DNA of 64,000 nt. It comes from JBFMHP01 sp040752855 (GTDB taxonomy: Bacteria > Pseudomonadota > Gammaproteobacteria > RBG-16-57-12). The stretch lies in assembly GCA_040752855.1 (NCBI GenBank), contig JBFMHP010000042.1:62001-126000 (forward strand). Direction: 5' to 3'. The translations under genes and the position numbers were made by a program. Below the pieces are notes generated by a model. That model saw nothing but the letters and a program-made list of their open reading frames with translations, did not search any database and had not been told where the DNA came from. This document shows, in pieces, positions 43,876 to 50,883 of this stretch. The first letter of the stretch is position 1. Each line of letters starts with the position of its first letter.

Positions 43876-43931
43876 CTGGATTCCGGCATTCGCCGGATTG
43901 ACCAACCGGATGATTCTTCAGCTTCCCTAAC
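43876..43931. repeat. Inverted-repeat element (copy 2)
   Basis: Reads CTGGATTCCGGCATTCGCCG... and ends CTTCCCTAAC: the reverse complement of 34331-34388, with small differences in the middle. It lies in the 471-base gap (43765-44235) between the diguanylate cyclase and hybrid kinase genes. Apart from this repeat and the hairpin at 44211, I see no gene or other feature in that gap. Confidence 0.8.
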
Positions 43932-44210
43932 AAAGCGCCAACACAGCGTCTGTCGCGCGGCCCTCACCCGCGGGGAGATGGCCGATAAATGTCATTCGAC
44001 TACGTTGTGCTCAGTAATTGCGCGGCGGCACTCTTGTGTCGCCGTCCCCGGGAAAGCGGGAGATCAGTGATGGCTCAGGTCAATTGCGATTTGCGGCGTG
44101 CCGCGGTCATTGAGGAGACGCCGGGTTCAGCCGCCGGAGCGCGATAAATAAGGCGCAACGAGCGTGCAGGCGCCAGAGCGCGCTTCTTCATTCTGATCGC
44201 CTCGACGAAA

Positions 44211-44233
44211 CGACCCGGGCGACCCCCGGGTCG
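44211..44233 (-). terminator. GC hairpin directly after the hybrid kinase gene
   Basis: CGACCCGGG and CCCGGGTCG form a nine-pair stem over a five-base loop, two bases beyond the stop codon of the minus-strand kinase gene. There is no T-run, so it may stabilise the mRNA end or assist a factor-dependent stop. Confidence 0.5.
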
Positions 44234-44235
44234 GA

Positions 44236-47200
44236 TCAGCCGGCCGCGCGCAGGCTCGCGCGCGCGAGCGCCTCCAAGACGCGTGTATGTTCGAGGCGGA
44301 TCTTTTCGATCAGGGCGCCGGCGGGCGCGAGGTTGTGGTCGCGGGCGAGCTGCTCGGCTTCGCGGCACAGTGAGGACAGACGCATGGCGCCCATGTTGGC
44401 GCTGCTGGAGATCAGTGAATGCGCGGCCTTGCGCAATGCCTCGGCGTTGCCGTGCTCGGCCGCTTGATGCAGTTGCTCGATGAGCTGATGTGAATGGGCT
44501 TGGTAAAGGTCGACCGCCTTGCGCATCATGCCCGGTGCGCCCTTTTTCTCCAGCTCAAGGATTCGGTTGAGCGCTTCCCGGTCGAGCGGCGCGCCGTCGT
44601 TTTCGTCACTCTGATCCGTGCGGATAGTGGCGGCGGCCAGCGGCGCGGGGTCGTGGCTGCTGTGGGACTTCACCGGCAGCCAAGGCTCGATGACCTTGCG
44701 CAACTGCGCTCCGGTGTAGGGCTTGCTGAGATAGTCATCCATGCCGGCGGCGAGGCATTTCTCCCGATCGCCTTCAATGGCCTCGGCGGTGACGGCGACG
44801 ATGGGCGTGCGCCGCCGCGCGGGATCGGCGGCCTCGAGTTTGCGTATCAATGTGGTGGCGGCATAGCCGTCCATCTCCGGCATTTGGCTGTCCATCAGGA
44901 TCAGGTCATAGCGGCCGGCGCGCCAGGCATCCAGGCAGGCCTTGCCGTTGGTGACGCAATCCACCGTGCAGCCCATGAGCTTGAGGAAGGCGCGCGCGAT
45001 CTCCTGGTTGACCGGATTGTCTTCCGCGACCAGCACATGCCCCGCGAACAGCAGAGACGGATATTCGAGTTGGGCCTCCTCCGCGGGCGATTCCCGCGCC
45101 GGGTCGGTGGAGACGGCACGCAGCAGGCTGTTGAGGACCTCGGCTTGCCGCACCGGCTTGGAGAGGACGGTCTGGAGGGCGAATCGCTCCCGGATGCCCG
45201 GATCGATTGCATCGTAGGCGGAACTGAAGATCATGATCTGGGTGTGCTTGAGCGCGGGCACGGCGCGGATCGCTTCCGTCAGCTGCACGCCGTCCATGCC
45301 GGGCATGTGCATGTCGAGGATGGCGATATCATACGGTTGGTGTTCGTGCACGCCTTGATAGAGCCGCTCCAGCGCCTCGGAGCCGCCGGCGGCGGTGTCG
45401 CAGTGTATCTTCCAAGCGCCCAGCTGGAGTTGGAGCAATTCCCTGTTGGTCGCATTGTCATCGACGACGAGGATGCGCCGGCGGCGCAATTCATCGGGGA
45501 TCTGCACGCGGTGCGCGGATGGGGCGTGGGACTTCTTCAGGCGCACCGTGAACCAGAATGTGGAGCCCTGGCCGATATTGCTGTCCACGCCGATCTCCCC
45601 GCCCATCAACGCGGTGATCTTCTTGCAGATCGCCAGGCCGAGCCCGGTGCCGCCGAATTTGCGGGTGGTCGAGCTGTCGGCCTGGGAGAACGAATCGAAG
45701 ATTCGGTGGTGCAGCGCAGGATCGATGCCGATGCCGGTATCCTTCACTTCAAAGCGCAGCAGGCACGTATCGGCCTCGGCGTCGGCCAGGACGGCGCGGA
45801 TCGAGACCTCGCCGCGTTCGGTGAATTTGACGGCGTTGTTCACCAGATTGGTAAGTATCTGGCGCAGGCGCACCGAGTCGCCCAGGTAAACCATGTCGAG
45901 CTCCGGCGGCAGCAGGTAGGACATCTCCAGCCCCTTGTTGTGCGCGTGCTGCGCGTGCAGGAACACGAGATCCTCGATCATGGTGCGCAGATGAATCTCT
46001 GTTTCCTCCAGCACCAGCTTGCCGGCCTCGATCTTGGAGAAATCGAGGATGTCGTTGATGACGGCCAGCAGCATCTCGCCCGAGGCCTGCACGGTGCGCG
46101 TGAATTGGCGCTGCTGCGGGTTGAGTTCGGTGTGCAGCAGCAGCTCGGCCATGCCCAGCACGCCGTTCATCGGCGTGCGTATTTCATGGCTCATGGTCGC
46201 GAGAAATTCGCTCTTGGCCCGGTTGGCTTGCTCGGCGGTCAATTTTTGCCGCAGGGCCAGTTCGGCCTTCTGGCGGTCGGTGATGTCCTGCGCGGAGATG
46301 ACGATGCCCTGGTACTCATGGCCGGAGTAGAGCAGCGCCGCGGACACCAGCACTGGGACTTTATGCCCGCGCGCCGACTGGAAGACGGTCTCCGCCACGC
46401 CCTCGACCTCCTGGGTCATGCCGCCGGAGGCCTTGAGTATCGGCGAGGCGCGATCCTTGATGATGGCGGAAATCGATTGGCCGATGAGTTCCCGGGGGCT
46501 GTAGCCAAGCAGTTTGGTGGTGGCCTTATTGACGCGCTGGATCTGCCCGGACGGATTGACGACGATTACGGTATCGAGCATGGAATCGATGACGTTGTCG
46601 ACATAGGCCTTTGATACGGTGGTGCTGCGCAGCTCGTTCACCAGATTATTGAAGCCCTCGGCCAGCTCCTGGATTTCGTCTTGGCCTCGAACCGGCACGG
46701 TGGCGGTCATATCGCCGGCGGCCACTCTCTGGAATGCTTCAAGCATGCGCCGGATGTTCTTGATGACAAAGACGTGGATCACCACGAACACCGCGGTGAG
46801 GATGAGCAGGGCGATGATCGCCTTGCTGATGCCGATCAGGTAGATGTTGTGGCGGATTTCGGCGTTGACATCGGAGATGGAGAATTCCATGTTGATCGCG
46901 CCCAGCACCTCCCCGGTGGTCGCGCCCACATGGCACCCCGAGGTCTCCGAGCAGCCTTTTTCGCGCACCCGGAAGGGGGACAACACCCGCATGAGGTCGC
47001 CCTCGACCTTGAAGATCGCGACCCCCTGTTCGATCGCCTGGAGGTCGATGCTGTCGCGCGGGATTTCCCGCGGATCGGTTTCAATCTTCTGCAGGTCGAG
47101 AATCTTGTTCTCGGATTGTTTGATCAGGTGATGCAGATTCTTGATTTCTTCGAACAGATCCGCGCGATCATCGGGGTCGCGGGTGTTCTTCATCTTGGTG

Positions 47201-47574
47201 CCGAGCAGCTCGATTTCGGCCCGGTAGCTGTTGATGGCGTTTTTCTCGCGCGGGATGTCGACGTTGTGGCGATGCTGCATGAACAGCTCATTGACCCGCG
47301 GCGAGCGGATCACGCGGATGTTTTCCAACCCCGGCAATTCTTGGCGCATGTTTTCGAACATGGCAAAGCGCGCCTCCATCTTGCCCTCGCGCATCAGGGT
47401 GTTGAGCGAGATGCGCACGGTTTCCCCCAGCAGGGTGCTCCAGCGCTCGATCTCGATCATGGAGACCTGGCGTGCCTCCTTGGAGGCGCTAATCAGATCG
47501 AAAACAGCGATGGGCGACCATACCAGGAGGATGGCCAAAAAGAGTTTTTTATTCAGTTTTCCCACGGCTGCCAC
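44236..47574 (-). CDS. Hybrid sensor histidine kinase (sensor-HAMP-PAS-HK-REC-REC-HPt)
   Basis: A 1112-residue membrane kinase. Helix one is near residues 10-30, followed by a periplasmic sensor region of about 210 residues, and helix two near 241-268 (IIALLILTAVFVVIHVFVI). Then come HAMP, PAS (about 330-440), HisKA with FLATMSHEIRTPMNG, HATPase, two receiver domains from about 698 and 843 (AILDMHMPGMDG and LILMDSQMPEMDG), and an HPt with AAHSLISSS near 1051. The sensor contains EKGCSETSGCHVG near residue 207, a CX5CH arrangement just before the second membrane helix, possibly a heme or metal site. The start is a GTG after AGGAGA. No output regulator is adjacent. Confidence 0.92.
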   Translation of the reverse strand: MAAVGKLNKKLFLAILLVWSPIAVFDLISASKEARQVSMIEIERWSTLLGETVRISLNTLMREGKMEARFAMFENMRQELPGLENIRVIRSPRVNELFMQHRHNVDIPREKNAINSYRAEIELLGTKMKNTRDPDDRADLFEEIKNLHHLIKQSENKILDLQKIETDPREIPRDSIDLQAIEQGVAIFKVEGDLMRVLSPFRVREKGCSETSGCHVGATTGEVLGAINMEFSISDVNAEIRHNIYLIGISKAIIALLILTAVFVVIHVFVIKNIRRMLEAFQRVAAGDMTATVPVRGQDEIQELAEGFNNLVNELRSTTVSKAYVDNVIDSMLDTVIVVNPSGQIQRVNKATTKLLGYSPRELIGQSISAIIKDRASPILKASGGMTQEVEGVAETVFQSARGHKVPVLVSAALLYSGHEYQGIVISAQDITDRQKAELALRQKLTAEQANRAKSEFLATMSHEIRTPMNGVLGMAELLLHTELNPQQRQFTRTVQASGEMLLAVINDILDFSKIEAGKLVLEETEIHLRTMIEDLVFLHAQHAHNKGLEMSYLLPPELDMVYLGDSVRLRQILTNLVNNAVKFTERGEVSIRAVLADAEADTCLLRFEVKDTGIGIDPALHHRIFDSFSQADSSTTRKFGGTGLGLAICKKITALMGGEIGVDSNIGQGSTFWFTVRLKKSHAPSAHRVQIPDELRRRRILVVDDNATNRELLQLQLGAWKIHCDTAAGGSEALERLYQGVHEHQPYDIAILDMHMPGMDGVQLTEAIRAVPALKHTQIMIFSSAYDAIDPGIRERFALQTVLSKPVRQAEVLNSLLRAVSTDPARESPAEEAQLEYPSLLFAGHVLVAEDNPVNQEIARAFLKLMGCTVDCVTNGKACLDAWRAGRYDLILMDSQMPEMDGYAATTLIRKLEAADPARRRTPIVAVTAEAIEGDREKCLAAGMDDYLSKPYTGAQLRKVIEPWLPVKSHSSHDPAPLAAATIRTDQSDENDGAPLDREALNRILELEKKGAPGMMRKAVDLYQAHSHQLIEQLHQAAEHGNAEALRKAAHSLISSSANMGAMRLSSLCREAEQLARDHNLAPAGALIEKIRLEHTRVLEALARASLRAAG

Positions 47575-47712
47575 TGATTTTTCTCCTGCATATCCTTTGG
47601 GACGGGTACGGGGAACGTGTTCTTAAGTTCGTGCGGCTACCGCGCCGCAGCGTTGCGGGTGCGCGCTAACCATTGATATCGGTTGGGTGGGAAGGAACTT
47701 GATTGCCGGCGA

Positions 47713-48546
47713 TTAAATCGCGATGGGGGCCTTGATGGCGGGGTGGGACTGATAATTGAGCAGCTCGAAGTCCTCGAAACGGAAGGCAAAGATGTCTTTC
47801 ACCGCGGGGTTGAGCTTCATGACGGGCAGCGGGTAAGGGGTGCGGCGCAGTTGTTCCTCGGCCTGCTCGAGGTGGTTGAGATACAGATGGGCATCGCCCA
47901 AGGTGTGGATGAACTCGCCCGGTTTCAGGTCGCACACCTGGGCGATCATCAGGGTGAGCAGCGCGTAGGAGGCGATATTGAACGGCACGCCGAGGAAGAT
48001 GTCGGCGCTGCGCTGGTAGAGTTGGCAGGAGAGCCGGCCCTCGGCCACGTAGAACTGGAAGAAGGCATGGCAGGGGGCCAGGGCCATCCGGCCCTGGGCG
48101 ACGTTGGCCTGCGGGCCGATGGTCTCATCCGGCAGATCGGCCACGTTCCAGGCCGAGACGATCAGGCGGCGGCTGTTCGGGGTGCGCTTGATCTGCTCGA
48201 TCAACTGGCTGATCTGGTCGATGTGGCGGCCGTCCGGCGTGGGCCAGCAGCGCCATTGTTTGCCGTAGACCGGGCCGAGGTCGCCGTCTTCGGTCGCCCA
48301 TTCATTCCAGATCGTCACGCCGTTGTCGAGCAGGTATTGGATATTGGTCTCGCCTTTGAGGAACCACAGCAGCTCATGGATGATCGAGCGCAGGTGGCAT
48401 TTCTTGGTGGTCACCAGCGGGAAACCCGCGCCCAGATCGAAACGCATCTGATGGCCGAAGACGCTCAAGGTGCCGGTGCCGGTGCGGTCGCCCTTGCGGG
48501 TGCCGTGTTCTTTGACGTGGCGCATCAAATCCAGGTACTGCTGCAT
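47713..48546 (-). CDS. thyA: Thymidylate synthase
   Basis: A 277-residue enzyme that methylates dUMP to dTMP with methylene-tetrahydrofolate. RKGDRTGTGTLSVFGHQ near residue 20, the active-site Cys in LAPCHAFFQFYV near 158 and YQRSADIFLGVPFNIASYALL near 180 are textbook ThyA. The protein is somewhat longer than the 264-residue E. coli enzyme. It follows lgt by nine bases on the same strand, the usual lgt-thyA order. Confidence 0.97.
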   Translation of the reverse strand: MQQYLDLMRHVKEHGTRKGDRTGTGTLSVFGHQMRFDLGAGFPLVTTKKCHLRSIIHELLWFLKGETNIQYLLDNGVTIWNEWATEDGDLGPVYGKQWRCWPTPDGRHIDQISQLIEQIKRTPNSRRLIVSAWNVADLPDETIGPQANVAQGRMALAPCHAFFQFYVAEGRLSCQLYQRSADIFLGVPFNIASYALLTLMIAQVCDLKPGEFIHTLGDAHLYLNHLEQAEEQLRRTPYPLPVMKLNPAVKDIFAFRFEDFELLNYQSHPAIKAPIAI

Positions 48547-48555
48547 GCGGTGACC

Positions 48556-49341
48556 TCAAGCTTCTCGTTTGCGGTAGGCCCAGGCCATCATGCCGGCGCC
48601 GATCATGATCATGGGGGTGGACAGCGCCTGGCCCATGGTCATCCAGTCGAAGGCGATGAAGCCGAGATGGGCGTCGGGCTGGCGCGTAAACTCGGTGCTG
48701 AAACGCAGCACTCCATAGCCCAGCAGGAACAGGCCGGAGACGGCCGCGCGCGGGCGTGCGGCGCTGGAGTACCACCACAGAACGATGAACAGCACCAGCC
48801 CTTCGGTGGCCGCCTGATAGAGCTGCGAGGGATGACGGGCGAACTGATCGATGTGGGGATAGACCATGCCCCAGGGCACCTCGGTGACACGCCCCGGCAG
48901 TTCGCCGTTGATGAAATTGCCGATACGCCCGGCGCCCAGGCCGATCGGCACCAAGGGCGCGGTGAAATCGGCGATCTGGAAGAAGGTCTGGCCGTGGCGG
49001 CGTGCGAACAGCCACATCGCGGTGATCACCCCGAGCAGGCCGCCGTGGAACGACATGCCCCCTTGCCAGATCTTGACCAGCAGCAGTGGGTGGTCGAGGA
49101 AGGCGCTGAAATCGTAGAACAGGATGTAGCCGATGCGCCCGCCCAGCACCACGCCCAGGGCGGCATAGAAGATCAGGTCGCTGACCATCACATCGGTCCA
49201 GCCTGAGTTGGGCTGGCGCGCGCGCCGCCGCCCCAACCACCACGCCGCGAGGAAGCCGACGAGGTACATCAGGCCGTACCAGTGGATTTTGAGGGGGCCG
49301 AGGCTGAGGGCGACGGGATCGATGTGTGGGTAGGTTAACAT
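48556..49341 (-). CDS. lgt: Prolipoprotein diacylglyceryl transferase
   Basis: A 261-residue inner-membrane enzyme that moves diacylglycerol from phosphatidylglycerol to the lipobox Cys of prolipoproteins. IHWYGLMYLVGFLAAWW begins the first membrane core, MSFHGGLLGVI near residue 100 contains the essential His region, and GRIGNFINGELPGRVTEVPWGMVYP near 140 is the Lgt signature. Seven membrane segments fit the family. It heads the lgt-thyA pair. The serpin and other lipoproteins in the window would be its substrates. Confidence 0.97.
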   Translation of the reverse strand: MLTYPHIDPVALSLGPLKIHWYGLMYLVGFLAAWWLGRRRARQPNSGWTDVMVSDLIFYAALGVVLGGRIGYILFYDFSAFLDHPLLLVKIWQGGMSFHGGLLGVITAMWLFARRHGQTFFQIADFTAPLVPIGLGAGRIGNFINGELPGRVTEVPWGMVYPHIDQFARHPSQLYQAATEGLVLFIVLWWYSSAARPRAAVSGLFLLGYGVLRFSTEFTRQPDAHLGFIAFDWMTMGQALSTPMIMIGAGMMAWAYRKREA

Positions 49342-49370
49342 GGCGGGTATCTTATCACGGACGTGGGGAT

Positions 49371-49398
49371 GTAGGAGCCCTCTTCAGAGGGTGATGGG
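49371..49398. repeat. REP-like repeat, family B copy 2
   Basis: GTAGGAGCCCTCTTCAGAGG followed by GTGATGGG, matching 2714-2741 with compensating changes in the stem (CCCTCTTCAGAGGG versus CCATCTTCAGATGG). That is the pattern expected when the hairpin is what is conserved. Confidence 0.8.
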
Positions 49399-49454
49399 TT
49401 GTGTCGCTGACGCGACGTTTGATTTGGGTGCGGTAGCGGCACAGTTCAACACGT

Positions 49455-49563
49455 GATTGCCGGGAACGGCCGGAGGCCTTATCCCGGCCTACGCGCGAGG
49501 CTGGTATTTGATGAATGATGAAGGCAAGGGCCGTAGGCCGGCATAAGCGCAGCGTTGCCGGCA
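49455..49563. repeat. REP-like composite repeat, family C copy 2
   Basis: GATTGCCGGGAACGG...CCTTATCCCGGCCTAC (49455-49492), then GTAGGCCGGCATAAGCGCAG ending TTGCCGGCA (49533-49563). The same two units as at 32027-32095, in the other order. The element fills the gap between lgt and the RlmI-like gene. Confidence 0.82.
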
Positions 49564-49570
49564 ACATCGC

Positions 49571-50764
49571 TCAGCTCGGCAACACCCGCGCAAAAAACGC
49601 CTTGAGATATTCAGTCTCGGGAATCGCCGGGTGCACCGGATGATCCGGCCCCTGGTGGCCCTGTTCCAGGATCTGCAGGCTGCGGTCGAGGTGGCGGGAG
49701 GATTGCAGCAGCACCTCTTGCAGCGATTCGCGCGTGAGATGGTGCGAGCACGAGGCCGAGATCAGGATGCCGTCCTTGGCGAGCAGGCGCATCGCCAGCT
49801 CGTTGATGCGCCGGTAGGCCAGCGTGCCTTCCTTCACGTCTTTGCGCCGCTTGATGAAGGCGGGGGGATCGAGCACCACGACATCGAACTGCTCGCGCTC
49901 ATCGCGCAGGGCCTTGGCCGCTTCGAAGGCGTCGCCTTCGAGCGTGGAGACCCGCTCGGCACAGCCGTTGAGCCCGGCATTGTGGTGCACCAGATCCAGG
50001 GCGAAGGCCGAGCTGTCGATACACACCACCTCCTTGGCGCCCGCTGCGGCCGCCTGCACCCCCCAGCCGCCGATGTAGCTGAAGATGTCCAGCACGCGCT
50101 TGCCTTTGACATACTCGCGCATGCGCGCGCGATTTAAGCGGTGATCGTAGAACCAGCCGGTCTTCTGCCCGCCTTGCACCGGCGCGGCGAAACGCACGCC
50201 GTTTTCCTCCAGCGCCACCTGTTCGGGCACGGTCCCTAAGGCGGTTTCGACATACGACGGGAGGCCTTCCATCTGGCGAATCCCGCTGTCATTGCGCAGC
50301 AGGATCGCCTGGGGCTGGACGACCTTCTCCAGCGCGGCGATGATCTCGTCTTTTACCTGTTCCATGCCGGCGGTGGTGATCTGCACGACCAGCACATCGA
50401 AGAAACGATCGACCACCAATCCGGGCAGGAAATCACCCTCGCCATGCACCAGTCGGTAGCACGGTGACGGAAACAATGCCGCACGCAGACTCAGAGCGAT
50501 GTTGAGCCGGTGTTTCAGCAGCGACAGCCCCAGCGGATGCTCGGTATCACGGCTCACCAGACGCGCGCAGATCAGCGAGTGCGGGTTGACGTAGGCCAGA
50601 CCGAGGCTCTTGCCATTGTGCGCCAGCAGCTCGACTTGCTGCCCCGGTGCGAAGCCCGTCAGCGGCGTGGCGTGGGCGTCGATCTCATTGCTGTAGATCC
50701 ACAGATGGCCGGCGCGCAGGCGATTATCTTCGTTTTTCTTGAGTTTTAACGGGGGGAGTGTCAT
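49571..50764 (-). CDS. RlmI-like 23S rRNA cytosine-C5 methyltransferase
   Basis: A 397-residue class I methyltransferase with an N-terminal PUA domain (residues about 1-75; NRLRAGHLWIYSNEID), an RMT-type linker (VHGEGDFLPGLVVDRF) and a SAM domain. The SAM domain has FSYIGGWGVQAAAAGAKEVVCID near residue 222 and VVLDPPAFIKRRKDV near 300. ISASCSHHL near 345 contains the catalytic Cys. This is the RlmI (m5C1962) architecture; it could be another member of the group. Its upstream neighbour, a hybrid kinase, is divergent. REP-like elements follow its stop codon. Confidence 0.88.
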   Translation of the reverse strand: MTLPPLKLKKNEDNRLRAGHLWIYSNEIDAHATPLTGFAPGQQVELLAHNGKSLGLAYVNPHSLICARLVSRDTEHPLGLSLLKHRLNIALSLRAALFPSPCYRLVHGEGDFLPGLVVDRFFDVLVVQITTAGMEQVKDEIIAALEKVVQPQAILLRNDSGIRQMEGLPSYVETALGTVPEQVALEENGVRFAAPVQGGQKTGWFYDHRLNRARMREYVKGKRVLDIFSYIGGWGVQAAAAGAKEVVCIDSSAFALDLVHHNAGLNGCAERVSTLEGDAFEAAKALRDEREQFDVVVLDPPAFIKRRKDVKEGTLAYRRINELAMRLLAKDGILISASCSHHLTRESLQEVLLQSSRHLDRSLQILEQGHQGPDHPVHPAIPETEYLKAFFARVLPS

Positions 50765-50883
50765 GGGATGTCCAATCGATCAGGGTTTGGGTGGAATGTT
50801 AACGCTAAAAGAGCCTTCCTTAAACAAATCAAGCGCATTACCGATAGACAAGCTTTAGGAAATCGATTTGGCGGCCTATTGGG

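Noticed and set aside
43807..44070. An 87-codon plus-strand open frame in the gap between the cyclase and the hybrid kinase.
   Set aside because: It runs through the inverted-repeat element, has no ribosome site and no recognisable sequence.
44494..46614. A 706-codon plus-strand open frame opposite the hybrid kinase.
   Set aside because: The minus strand encodes complete kinase and receiver motifs; the antisense frame is Gly/Ala/Asp/Leu-biased and motif-free.
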